A DNA stretch of 64,000 nucleotides from Streptomyces sp. NBC_01571 (GCF_026339875.1 NZ_JAPEPZ010000002.1:868001-932000), one strand, 5' to 3'. Shown: positions 43,122-51,927, counted from the first letter of the stretch. Notes: generated by a model from the sequence alone, not told the origin. Numbers and translations: made by a program.

Positions 43122-43412
43122 CCGCCCCGGCGTGGCTGCTCAGCGTGAGTTGGCGGCCGTCGGAGGACACCCGTATACGCGGACACCGCTTACCACCGCG
43201 CCGACCGGGCGTGCAGCATCGCCCCCCGCGGCCGACTGGCTCTGGCCGCGGGCTGCGAGGTGTGGCGGGGATGGGGGACGGTCGTCACCCATGACTGGTG
43301 GTGGCACGAAGCTGTGCCCGGCCTGCCGGTCTGGTGGGCGCTCAGTCGACTCCGTCACGAATCCACCTGGCACCCGTGTCTGGGAGCAGGGAGGGGACAG
43401 GGCCGGTGCTGG

Positions 43413-44390
43413 TCACGCCGTGAGACGGGGCCCTGCGGCGCGGCGGAGCCGGTTGGCGACCGCCAATCCCAGCCCCTCCTCCGCTGGCAAGGACGCGAGG
43501 ATGAGCTCGCACCCTTGCTGGTCGAGTTCGCGCAGAAACCCGTACAGGCCGCGCGCGTAGGCGGCCGGCGACCCGGGCAACGTCACCACGGCGTGCGCCT
43601 TCACCGGAGCGTCGGCGAAGGCAGGAGGGAGCAAGACGCCCACCTGGTGTCCCAGCTCTTGCGCAAGCTCCGCTTCGGCCACGACCTTGTCCGGCTCGAC
43701 GAGGACGACGCGCGCACGCGGCGCATAGTGGGACGGATGCTGCCCCGGCACTCGAACGCCGCTCGTCGAGTGGACCGCGAGCGGGCACCCCAGCACCGCT
43801 TCGAGATCCTCGCGCGTCACTCCGCCGGGCCGCAGGATGCTCGGGATCTCGTCCGTGGCGTCGACGATCGTGGACTCGACGCCGACCTCGCAAGGTCCGC
43901 CGTCCAGCACGAAGTCGACGGCATCACCGAGCTCGGCACCGACGTGGTGCGCTGTCGTGGGGCTGACCTGGCCGAAGCGGTTGGCGGACGGGGCCGTGAC
44001 ACCACCGCCGAAGGCCGCCAGCAGCGCGAGCGCGACGGGGTGGTCGGGCACGCGCACAGCCACTGTCTCAAGGCCACCCGTCGCTTTGAGGGGTACCCGG
44101 CGACCGCGCCGCAGGACCAGCGTGAGAGGCCCCGGCCAGAAGCGTTCGGCCAACAGGCGCGCGGTCGCCGACACATCCTCGACCCAGTCGTCCAGGAGCT
44201 CCGCGCCGCCAAGGTGGACGATCAGCGGGTGGGAGGTCGGACGCCCCTTGACCTGGAAGATACGCGCAACCGCGGCGGGATCCTCGGCGTTCGCTCCGAG
44301 ACCGTAGACGGTCTCGGTCGGGAAGGCCACCAGCCCTCCGGTGCGCAGCACACCAGCCGCCTTCTCGATGTCATTGCTTCCTGCTGTCAC
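43413..44390 (-). CDS. L-threonylcarbamoyladenylate synthase, Sua5/YwlC type
   Basis: 325 residues with both domains: the YrdC/Sua5 catalytic domain (about 1-205; FPTETVYGLGANAEDPAAVA, KGRPTSHPLIVHL, and SANRFGQVSPTTA) and the C-terminal Sua5 domain (about 215-325; PSHYAPRARVVLVEPD). Makes the activated threonylcarbamoyl adenylate for the t6A37 modification of tRNAs. Streptomyces normally keep a short YrdC-type copy with the ATP synthase genes, so this Sua5-long form in an accessory region may be an additional copy. Confidence 0.93.
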   Translation of the reverse strand: MTAGSNDIEKAAGVLRTGGLVAFPTETVYGLGANAEDPAAVARIFQVKGRPTSHPLIVHLGGAELLDDWVEDVSATARLLAERFWPGPLTLVLRRGRRVPLKATGGLETVAVRVPDHPVALALLAAFGGGVTAPSANRFGQVSPTTAHHVGAELGDAVDFVLDGGPCEVGVESTIVDATDEIPSILRPGGVTREDLEAVLGCPLAVHSTSGVRVPGQHPSHYAPRARVVLVEPDKVVAEAELAQELGHQVGVLLPPAFADAPVKAHAVVTLPGSPAAYARGLYGFLRELDQQGCELILASLPAEEGLGLAVANRLRRAAGPRLTA

Positions 44391-44930
44391 CCTCGAGTCC
44401 TCTCACTGGTCTTCCTCTCACTGCTCCGCTCTCCCACGGCCGACGAGCAGCGTCGTCCCGCCCGTCCGGCTCCACCGAGGGAGCCTTGCCGATGCCGGGT
44501 CCCGGCGCCGCGCCGTGGGTCGGCACCGCGAGCCCGGACGCACGAAAGCCGTCACGGCAGCGCCGGTGAGCACTGCCAGGTCGGCCCGGTTCAGCGTGGA
44601 ACCCGGGGCCCTACCCCGGCTGGTCGGTCACCGCCAGCATCGCCGGGATGATGCTCCCGGGCGATCAGGGCCTCACATACCCAACGACCCAGCAACTCCA
44701 GCGTTCCGAGTACCCCGATCTCTTTCTGGAGCGCCGCCAAGATCATCTGCTGAACGCTAGTAGCTGTGCTACGGGTCCCAAAGGCGGCAGCACAAAGAAG
44801 GGCTGCCGGCAGGCTACGGACACCGCGTTCCGTCCGGCCTTGCGTGCCGCCGGCCCGCGCCTCGTGGACGGGCGGCGCCAGCACCGGCGGCTTGCACACC
44901 CCGCGCACCGCGGTCACGGAGGCCCTCCCC
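44391..44930. other. 540 bp of debris
   Basis: A minus-strand frame 44591-44740 (ILAALQKEIGVLGTLELLGR) has coding character and may be the C-terminus of a lost gene; it is not identified. The rest shows nothing. Confidence 0.35.
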
Positions 44931-45440
44931 GCACTGCATCCGCTTGAACTCGCCTGGACCTGCCACCAGAGCGACATCCCAGACTGTCTGCAGACTGCCG
45001 CGGCCGCCATCGCGCCGGAGGACGACCAGCCGCTGTGCTGCAGGTGCTCACCGACGACGAACTCGACCGCCACCCCGACCCAGGCAGCATTCTGCAGTCC
45101 TGGCGCGACGCACACGAAAACGACGGCTTGTGGTAGTCGGGGAACGTCTACCGCGCCGTACTCAACTCCCGCCACCGCACGCTGCATCACCTGCGCCAGC
45201 TCCCCGCGGACGACGTCCTCACGCACAAACCCCAGCGATGCTCTGCAGCACCTGCTCGCGCAGTGCGGGAACCGGCCGGAACGCTGGATCGCCCTGAGTG
45301 AGCCCTCGACAGCGGGCCGGGCACGCCCTCGACAGGCAGGATCCGCACCGGGTCACCAGCGCTGCTCATCGGCGGGCCGCTCCCGGCCGCTTCAAGCGGA
45401 GGCCTCACCGGCCAGGGTCAGCCGGCCGGTACACGACGGA
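44931..45440 (+). pseudogene. Unrecognised gene broken by frameshift and stop codons
   Basis: Plus-strand coding pieces follow each other: ELAWTCHQSDIPDCLQTAAA in one frame; VLTDDELDRHPDPGSILQSW and a piece VYRAVLNSRHRTLHHLRQLP in another with an in-frame TAG at 45136. The original could have had about 170 residues. Family unknown. Confidence 0.4.
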
Positions 45441-45469
45441 ACCGCTGAGCATTGCGAGGGAACCGGTGG

Positions 45470-46330
45470 TCAGCTGCGCTCGGTCCATTCTTTGAGGACA
45501 GCCACCAGAGCCTGCACGTTCGTGTGCCCGGACGACACCTGTTCGGCAACGTCGGCGGCTCCCTTGGCGAGGATCCGTGCAAGCAGACCGCTGGCATGCA
45601 GGTAGCCGACCGCGACCGCTGCGCCGAAGAGCTCGTTCCTGTGCTCAAGGCCAGCGGCAGTTCCAGGGCCAGGACTGTCTCGCCGGCCCCAGCGGCGCCG
45701 GTGACGATCAGGCGCAGCGGATGGGTGCTGCGGTAGTAGGCGATGCGGTAGTAGGCGACGATGTCTGGCAGTGTCGCCGGGTTGGGGCCGTCGGTGGTCA
45801 GGCGGGGTCGTGTTCCCGGTCGTGGTGTAGCCGATCACAGTCCGTCGCTTCCGCTTTGGAGCCGTCCGGTACGTGCCGCTGCCAGCCGTCGTGCGATCAT
45901 CGCTGGTCCCGGCCCGGCGAGCCTCAACAGGGCCTCCGGCGGGGGTGATTCGGGCCGCGACCTGGGGATTCCGTCAGCTTGATCGGCTACACCACTCGGC
46001 GGGACGCCATCTCAGGCGGCCGGGGCTGAGGCCGGGCGGGCCGCGGCCGGGTGCAGGACGTAGGCGAGGTTGATGCGCCGGTTGTCGTCGCCGAGCAGTT
46101 GCCGCCACACCGCGCTCTCGCCGGTCTCGACCTGCTTGGCCAGTGTCGCGGCCCAACCTCGGGCGAGCTCTGCGTCGTTGCCCTCGACCGGCTTACCCAA
46201 CGCCGCGACCGCGAGCACGATCCCCACCACAACTAGAGGAATCCCAGGATGGTCACGGTGTCGGCCGGCTCCAGGCCCCCGCGGATAATCGCACGCACCG
46301 CGTACACGGCACTCACGACGACTGCCAGAG
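45470..46330 (-). pseudogene. NACHT-type NTPase remnant
   Basis: Reading on the minus strand: a membrane helix and linker (PLVVVGIVLAVAALG; LARGWAATLAKQVETGESAV), RQLLGDDNRRINLAYVLHP, then SLPDIVAYYRIAYY-like text before LRLIVTGAAGAGETVLALEL, the Walker A region, where the Lys is replaced by Glu. The order helix, Leu-rich linker, P-loop is that of Streptomyces membrane-linked NACHT proteins. Frameshifts near 45640 and 46000 and absence of Walker B and later domains show it is dead. Confidence 0.6.
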
Positions 46331-46514
46331 CGCACAGGGCGCCGATCATCCGCCACCTACGCCAGCTCGACGAAGACGGCGCGGAGGAGTAGAGCCCTCA
46401 ACCAGGTCAGGCCGATCAGCCTTGTAGAGAGCGTGTCCATTCCTGCGCCTGTCGGGGGCCGGCCGTCCGTCGCGAACGCCTCAGCTCCACGTCCCGCAGC
46501 GGCCTTGAGTCGTG

Positions 46515-46950
46515 TCAGTCGAGGGTGTGGCTGCGGCCGGTCTGCAGGATCTCGTCGGAGAGCTCGGGTTCGACGTGGTGTACGGCGCGGGCGGGCATCA
46601 GCGCGCCGACCCTTTCGCTGAGCAGGCGGATGGCCTTGTGGCGGGCGTCGGCCGGGTCGAGCTCGTTCGTGGCCCTTCTCGTCGGCTTCGCGCAGGAACT
46701 CGGCGGCGAAGCCGGTGAGGTAGCCCTCGACGCCTTCGGGCGTACGCGCTCTGCACGGCTTCGCCGTGCCGTCCGGCGTCGGTGACCAGGGAGGCGGAGG
46801 GACAGCCGCCGTCCGGGGCGTCACGGTGCGCGGTGGACAGGTACCCGGCCACGACCCGTTCCAGCGGAGAGCCGGCCTGGTCCGGACCGTCCTCGATCGT
46901 CCGGGCCAGGGCCTCGAGCGAGGCGGCGTAGGCGGCGGCAGGGCCGTCCT
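46515..46950 (-). pseudogene. TetR-family regulator lacking its DNA-binding domain
   Basis: C-terminal domain pieces in two or three frames: ERVVAGYLSTAHRDAPDGGC, PSASLVTDAGRHGEAVQSAY, GVEGYLTGFAAEFLREADEK, and AIRLLSERVGALMPARAVHH, ending SHTLD at 46515. The N-terminal helix-turn-helix is absent. It is divergent from the redox operon, whose operators may once have been its targets. Confidence 0.65.
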
Positions 46951-46967
46951 CTCATATCGCTCTCGAC

Positions 46968-47024
46968 TTGACATTTTTAATGATGCCTCTCATCATAGCA
47001 GAAATTGCAATGATGCCCATCATT
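46968..47024 (+). promoter_or_regulatory. Promoter with two palindromic operators for the redox operon
   Basis: TTGACA (46968-46973) is followed after 17 nt by CATCAT (46991-46996) as a -10 candidate. Operator 1, ATGATG-N5-CATCAT (46980-46996), overlaps the spacer and -10. Operator 2, AATGATGCCCATCATT (47009-47024), is a perfect 7-bp-arm palindrome downstream. Centres are about 28 bp apart. The AT-rich region stands out from the surrounding GC-rich DNA. Confidence 0.7.
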
Positions 47025-47048
47025 AATAGTTCGTGGAAAGGGAGCGTC

Positions 47049-48059
47049 ATGCGCGCCATCACCTACGGCCGGCACGGAGAAGCCGGGCAGGTACTGCGCC
47101 TGAGCGAGCAGCCGGCCCCTGCTGCGCCCGCGGCCGGGCAGGTGCGGGTGCGGGTGCTGTCCCGGCCGATCCACCCCGGCGACCTGGCGGGAGTGGAGGG
47201 CCCTGCGGGTGGGCCGCGGCAGCGGTTCGCCACGCCACGGATTCCCGGCGTGGAGGGAATGGGCGTCATCGAGACCGTCGGCGAGGGCGTGCAGGACCTG
47301 CGGCCCGGTCGGCGGGTGGCGTTCTTCCCGGTGCCGGGCGCGTGGAGCGAACTCGTCACGGCGCCGGCCGATCTTGTGGTGCCGGTGCCCGACGACCTCA
47401 GCGACGAGAGGGCGGCTTTGATGCTGGTCAACCCGCTGACCCTGCTCTCCTTGCTGCGGGCGGTCGAGGACGCCCAGCACGGCCAGCCCGGTCCGGTGGT
47501 GCAGACGGCCGCCGGTTCGTCGGTGGGAAAGCTGGTCAGCGCCGCCGCACTCAAGCACGGCATCCCGCTGGTCAACCTGGTACGCAGCGCCACCGGGGCG
47601 CAGACCCTGCGGCAGCGCTTCCCCGGCCTGCCGACCATCTCGACGGCCGACGCGGACTGGCGCACTCAGGTCCAGGACGCGACCGGCGGCCGGGGCGTCC
47701 AGGTCGTACTGGACGCGGTGGGCGGATCCCTGACCGGTGACCTGGCCGGACTGCTCGCCGACGGCGGCACGCTGATCACCTACGGAGGGCTCGGTTCCGG
47801 CAGCACGCCGCTGGAGTCGCTCGCGCTGACCCCGCGGGCCCTGACCGTGCGGGGCACGTCCGTCTTCCACTGGATGGCCGCCCGCACGCCTGAGGAACGG
47901 GCCGAGGACGTCGCCTTCGCCGCCCGTCTGGCCACGACCGCCCCGGAACTCTTCGAGGTCGCCGCCGGCTACGACCTCGCCGACTTCGCGAAGGCCATCG
48001 ACCATGTCCGCCGCCCCGGCAAGAGCGGAACCGTCCTGCTCACCAGCCCCACACCCTGA
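47049..48059 (+). CDS. Zinc-type alcohol dehydrogenase / quinone oxidoreductase family (MDR)
   Basis: 336 residues, NADPH-dependent medium-chain reductase of the quinone reductase/MECR type: PIHPGDLAGVEG, GVEGMGVIETVGEGVQDL, NADP region QTAAGSSVGKLVSAAA, and VVLDAVGGSLTGDLAGLL. There are no zinc-binding Cys residues, so it is probably a zinc-free quinone or enoyl reductase. GGGAG lies 7 nt before ATG 47049. First gene of a three-gene operon; the promoter and operators are directly upstream. A broken relative is at 36834. Confidence 0.9.
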   Translation: MRAITYGRHGEAGQVLRLSEQPAPAAPAAGQVRVRVLSRPIHPGDLAGVEGPAGGPRQRFATPRIPGVEGMGVIETVGEGVQDLRPGRRVAFFPVPGAWSELVTAPADLVVPVPDDLSDERAALMLVNPLTLLSLLRAVEDAQHGQPGPVVQTAAGSSVGKLVSAAALKHGIPLVNLVRSATGAQTLRQRFPGLPTISTADADWRTQVQDATGGRGVQVVLDAVGGSLTGDLAGLLADGGTLITYGGLGSGSTPLESLALTPRALTVRGTSVFHWMAARTPEERAEDVAFAARLATTAPELFEVAAGYDLADFAKAIDHVRRPGKSGTVLLTSPTP

Positions 48060-48079
48060 ACCCCACGAAGGGCACCGCC

Positions 48080-48682
48080 ATGAAGATCGGAACCCTCGGC
48101 GCCGGAACCGTCGCCCAGGCCATCGCCCGCCACGCCGTGGCCCACGGCCACCAGGTCGTACTGAGCAACAGCCGCGGCCCCGCCTCCCTGGCCGGCCTCA
48201 CAGACGAACTCGGACCGCTCGCCCACGCCGGCACCCCGGAGGAAGCCGCCGCGGCGGAACTCGTCGTGCTCGCAGTCGGCTGGCCCCAGATCACGGACGC
48301 GGTGGCCGGCCTGCCACCCTTCGACGGGCGCATCGTCATCGACGCCACCAACCAGTTCGCCTCACCGCCGCCGCCCATGAAGATCGTCGACCTGGGCGAG
48401 CTGACCGGCAGCGAACATGTCGCCTCACTGCTGCCCGGAGCCCGCGTCGTCAAGGCGTTCAACACCCTCTACGGCCAGTACATCGCCGCCGACCCGCACC
48501 ACCAGGCCGGACGCCAGGTGCTGTTCCTCGCCGGTGACGACGCCGACGCCAAGACCACCGTCAAGGACCTCACCGCCGCCTTCGGCTTCGCCCCCGTCGA
48601 CCTCGGCTCCTTGCGCGAGGGCGGACGCCTCATGCAGCTCGGTGGCCCGCTCTCCGGCCTCCACGCCCTCAAACAGGACTGA
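48080..48682 (+). CDS. F420-type NADP-dependent dinucleotide-binding oxidoreductase
   Basis: 200 residues. Rossmann motif GTLGAGTVAQAIARHAV at the N-terminus, SNSRGP for NADP phosphate binding, VIDATNQF and KAFNTLYGQY. This matches the NADPH:F420 reductase-like family (COG2085), many of whose members have unknown substrates. 20 nt after the MDR gene. A paralogue with the same motifs is at 62275-62874, beside a MarR gene. Confidence 0.9.
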   Translation: MKIGTLGAGTVAQAIARHAVAHGHQVVLSNSRGPASLAGLTDELGPLAHAGTPEEAAAAELVVLAVGWPQITDAVAGLPPFDGRIVIDATNQFASPPPPMKIVDLGELTGSEHVASLLPGARVVKAFNTLYGQYIAADPHHQAGRQVLFLAGDDADAKTTVKDLTAAFGFAPVDLGSLREGGRLMQLGGPLSGLHALKQD

Positions 48683-48745
48683 GCCGGGCCCTCGCCCATT
48701 TCTTCGCTCTCCTCCTCATCACCCCTCAGCACAAGGAAGTCGCTC

Positions 48746-49834
48746 ATGACCACCACCCAGCCCCTGCTGCAGCCCGTCCGCCTCGGCGCCCTGGAGCTCG
48801 CCAACAGCGTCGTCATGGCCCCCATGACCCGCGCCCGCGCCCAGAACGCCGAGCTGGCCCCCACCGACCTGCACGCGACCTACTACGCGCAGCGCGCCGG
48901 CGCCGGCCTGATCGTCACCGAGGGAACCTGGGTCAACCGCGACGCGATCGGTTTCATCCACGCGCCCGGCATCTACACCGACACCCAGACCGCCGGCTGG
49001 GCGAAGGTCACCGAAGCCGTCCACGAGGCCGGCGGACGGATCGTCTCCCAGCTCGGCCACCTCGGCGCGGCCTCCCACCCCGACCACCTCGGCGGCCGCC
49101 TGCCCGCCGGACCCTCGGCCATCAACCCCGACGAGAAGTCCTTCACCCCCTCCGGCCCCAAGGACACCGTCACCCCGCGCGCCTACACCACCGCCGAGAT
49201 CGCCGCCACCATCGCCGACTACCGCCAAGCCGCCGAGAACGCCCGCCGCGCCGGCTTCGACGGCGTGGAAATCCACGCCCAGCAGTCCCACCTGATCCCG
49301 CAGTTCCTCAACCCCCGTCTCAACCAGCGCACCGACGCCTACGGAGGCAGCAGCGAGAAGCGGGCCCAGTTCCTCCTCGACATCCTCGACGCCGTCAGCG
49401 ACGTGTGGGGCAGCGACCGCGTCAGCGTGAAGATGTCCCCGACCTGGGACAACGGAGGCACGTTCACCGCGGACGAGGAGACACTCGCCGACTACGACCA
49501 GCTGTTCAAGAAGCTCAACGACAGCAACCTGGCCTACCTGCACCTCCTGGGCACACCCGGCACCATCGAGGAGCGCGTCGCCCTCTTCTCCCGCTACCGC
49601 GCCCACTACCAGGGCAACATCGTCGCCAACCTCGGCTTCACCCAGGCCCTCGGCAACGAGATCCTCGACCACGGAATCGTCAACGCGGTCTCCTTCGCCG
49701 AACCCTTCATCGCCAACCCCGACCTGGTCGAGCGCTTCACGCAGGGCCACCCGCTGGCCGACGGCAACAGGGACACCTACTACGCCGGTCACAGCGAGGG
49801 CTACACCGACTACCCCACCTTCACCGCCAACTGA
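48746..49834 (+). CDS. Old Yellow Enzyme family NADH:flavin oxidoreductase
   Basis: 362 residues; FMN-containing ene-reductase. VMAPMTRARA at the N-terminus, TEGTWVNRD, QLGHLGAASHPDH, the substrate-anion motif EIHAQQSHLIPQFLNP, and NQRTDAYGGS. Reduces activated C=C bonds, including quinones and electrophiles. AAGGAAG precedes ATG 48746. Together with the quinone reductase and F420-type protein this operon looks like an electrophile or quinone detoxification unit, under the palindromic operators at 46980 and 47009. Confidence 0.93.
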   Translation: MTTTQPLLQPVRLGALELANSVVMAPMTRARAQNAELAPTDLHATYYAQRAGAGLIVTEGTWVNRDAIGFIHAPGIYTDTQTAGWAKVTEAVHEAGGRIVSQLGHLGAASHPDHLGGRLPAGPSAINPDEKSFTPSGPKDTVTPRAYTTAEIAATIADYRQAAENARRAGFDGVEIHAQQSHLIPQFLNPRLNQRTDAYGGSSEKRAQFLLDILDAVSDVWGSDRVSVKMSPTWDNGGTFTADEETLADYDQLFKKLNDSNLAYLHLLGTPGTIEERVALFSRYRAHYQGNIVANLGFTQALGNEILDHGIVNAVSFAEPFIANPDLVERFTQGHPLADGNRDTYYAGHSEGYTDYPTFTAN

Positions 49835-49982
49835 GCAAAGAACATCTCCGCGAGCAGCAACATCCGAGGGATGATCGCAAACGTCGAAGTAGAGAACCTC
49901 GAAGACGCGGTCCCTCCTACAGCCTCGGCAGCGGCGCGGTGAGCTTGATCATCGTGTGGGTGAGCCGTTTCTGACCCAAACG

Positions 49983-50019
49983 CCCGGAGGGTCGCCACCA
50001 TTGGTGGCGGCCCTCCGGG
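49983..50019 (+). terminator. 17-bp stem hairpin ending the redox operon
   Basis: CCCGGAGGGTCGCCACC (49983-49999) and GGTGGCGGCCCTCCGGG (50003-50019) pair throughout, with one G-U, loop ATT. It is 149 bp after the OYE stop. A 23-residue frame at 49871-49942 lies between. Confidence 0.8.
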
Positions 50020-50079
50020 GCCTTGCAGATGCCATGCCCGCGGGATCTGACCTGCTGGCGGATGGTCTTCCTTGCCAGA

Positions 50080-50570
50080 GATCAGACAGCGAGGTCGACC
50101 GTTCCGCCGACCCCGGTCTCGCAGAACAGGGCGCCGTCGTGGCGTACGCCGACCCTCGAACCGAAATCGATGACCCGTCGGTTCCGCTCGTACGTGGACG
50201 AGCCTGCGGACCTGTCCTGGTTCGCAGACGACAGTCTCCTCCACACGGAATGGAACGCGCACATCGTCCTCATCGCCAGGGGACCAGGCGCTGATCGTGG
50301 ACTGGGGGTGGGCCTCCACCGGGGCCGCGTGGATCGACCCGGCGCTGTGGCTGCTGTGGCTGCTTGCGCACGGCCACACCGACCAGGCCGAGCGGGCGGC
50401 CGCCACGCACCCGGCATGGCGCCGCGCGCCAGCGAAGGCCTTCGGGTCCTCGCCCACGTTCACCGTCGCCTGTGGGACTCCACCGCCGACGAAAGCGCGG
50501 GCGACTGGGCAACACCGATACAGGAACCGGCCCGCGCCTGGGACAAGCACCGTAGGCAGCGAATCCGCCC
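50080..50570 (+). pseudogene. Phosphotransferase (APH-like) C-terminal half, frameshifted
   Basis: Pieces in three frames: SWFADDSLLHTEWNAHIVLI (with the H-x-D region changed to H-T-E), DWGWASTGAAWIDPALWLLW (DFG-like Asp) and LWLLAHGHTDQAERAAATHP, then EPARAWDKHRRQR. This is the end of an APH-like kinase as in the actinomycete family; frameshifts near 50280 and 50460. Confidence 0.6.
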
Positions 50571-50580
50571 ACCCACCGTT

Positions 50581-50611
50581 CAGGAACCCCCGCCTACAGC
50601 GGGGGTTCCTG
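50581..50611. terminator. 13-bp perfect stem hairpin
   Basis: CAGGAACCCCCGC and GCGGGGGTTCCTG with loop CTACA, after the broken phosphotransferase, probably its terminator. Confidence 0.75.
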
Positions 50612-50952
50612 CGTACCTCCTCCGGCCGCCGCGGCGCCCCGGTGTAACGCCCAGCGCAGTCACTGCCTCCGTGCAGTCACGGCCTCCACATGGCATCGAG
50701 ACCTTGACGCTGGGGGGGCCGCTGCAGTCCAGGAGGATTTCGTTCGTGACAACAGCGGCAGTACGTGACCAACGCTCGGCCTGCGACCGCCCGCTCCAAG
50801 TCGACGCGCCAATAGAGAACTTGGCCGTTCCAAACCCGCAACTGGGATATTTCACAGGTGGTCCACGAAACGGCCGGCGCGCACCTAGCCGTTCACCCGG
50901 AACGCCTCCGCCGGTCGGGCGGAGATCACTCTCGCTGGCGATCCTCCTCCTT
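50612..50952. other. 341 bp upstream of the CYTH-like gene
   Basis: Contains AGGAGG (50731-50736) and a GTG at 50746 in frame with the gene, which would add 69 residues. As the added part has no signal peptide character and the 50953 start has an excellent one, the extension is doubtful; the ribosome site may belong to a lost gene. Confidence 0.4.
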
Positions 50953-51819
50953 ATGACGATCACTTCCCGCATCGCCCGGCTCCACCCCACCGCCGCCGCG
51001 ATCGCCCTGGCCGCCTCTGCGTCGCTGTTCGCCACTACGACCCCCGCGCAGGCCGCCTCCAATGCGGTTCCCACGTACGAAGTGAAGATCAACCTCACGA
51101 CTGCGGCGCTGGACTCCTCGCACAACCCGCTCGCCGCCGTGAAGTCCGCCTTCGGAATCAGTGGTTCCGCCAAGGCCCGTTCCTACGAATACTTCGACAC
51201 CAGCGCGCTGGGACTGAACGGCCAGGGCTGGGACGTCCGGCTCCGTCACAAGAGCGGCTCGTCGTTCGAGGAGAGCTACAAGAAACGCTTCCCGGTCACC
51301 GGCGGCGACATCAACGCAGCGCTGAGCACCGCCAACACCGCCGGCTTCAGCAGCAACGACACCAACTACGATGCAGAGGTCGACTGGGGCTACTCCAAGC
51401 AGACCTTGAGCTTCAGCAACGAGAAGTCGCACAGTGCCTCGGGCTACTCCGGCACAGCCCTGCCGAGCGTGAGTACCGGCCTGGGCTGGGTCGTCGGCGA
51501 CATCCCCGGCAAGCTGGAGGACTGGAGCTCCTCGAACTGGGGCAAGACCACGCTGCAGGCGTCCCGGGTGCACGGCCCGGTCACCTCGCAGGCGTGGGGC
51601 GGTGCGTGGGAGGTCTCGGATGATGCGAGCATCGAGGTGCTGCCGGTCGTCGGCGCGAGCGGTTCGGGCACCGAGTACATCGTCGAGGTGTCTTTCAAGA
51701 CAGACAGCTACAGCGACGCCACAAAGCTTCACACCGACGCCGTGGACGTCGCGGAAAGCCACGGCTGGCTGTACCACGGCGACATCCTCAAGACCCAGGT
51801 GATCCTGGACCGTTACTGA
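50953..51819 (+). CDS. Exported CYTH-like (triphosphate tunnel fold) protein
   Basis: 288 residues from ATG 50953 with a clear signal peptide (SRIARLHPTAAAIALAASAS, ending AQA). The mature part resembles CYTH proteins: an N-terminal beta strand YEVKINL in place of the ExExK motif, RSYEYFDTSALGLNGQGWDV with the YFDT hallmark, RLRHKSG and ESYKKRFPV, and later acidic/basic strands (TLQASRVHGP; TEYIVEVSFKTD). The expected ExExK glutamates are not complete, so activity on triphosphates is doubtful. Intracellular location is usual for the family; an exported form is unusual. Confidence 0.7.
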   Translation: MTITSRIARLHPTAAAIALAASASLFATTTPAQAASNAVPTYEVKINLTTAALDSSHNPLAAVKSAFGISGSAKARSYEYFDTSALGLNGQGWDVRLRHKSGSSFEESYKKRFPVTGGDINAALSTANTAGFSSNDTNYDAEVDWGYSKQTLSFSNEKSHSASGYSGTALPSVSTGLGWVVGDIPGKLEDWSSSNWGKTTLQASRVHGPVTSQAWGGAWEVSDDASIEVLPVVGASGSGTEYIVEVSFKTDSYSDATKLHTDAVDVAESHGWLYHGDILKTQVILDRY

Positions 51820-51894
51820 CCACATCGCGCGGCCGGTCCAGGCGCCAAGGGGCCGGTACAGGGGGCTGCAAGCGGACTCGCGGACGGTGGACAG

Positions 51895-51927
51895 GCGGTG
51901 ACCGGCTCTTCGGAGGCCGGTCACCGC
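51895..51927 (+). terminator. 12-bp stem hairpin after the CYTH-like gene
   Basis: GCGGTGACCGGC (51895-51906) and GCCGGTCACCGC (51916-51927), 9-nt loop; 76 bp after the stop. Confidence 0.7.

Noticed and set aside
43260..44651. Plus-strand open frame opposite the Sua5 gene
   Set aside because: Antisense shadow; the minus strand has a two-domain match.
48719..49792. Minus-strand open frame opposite the OYE gene
   Set aside because: Gly/Val/Asp-rich antisense without family features.
50746..50952. Upstream GTG with AGGAGG as start of the CYTH-like gene
   Set aside because: It would bury the signal peptide inside the protein; kept only as an alternative.
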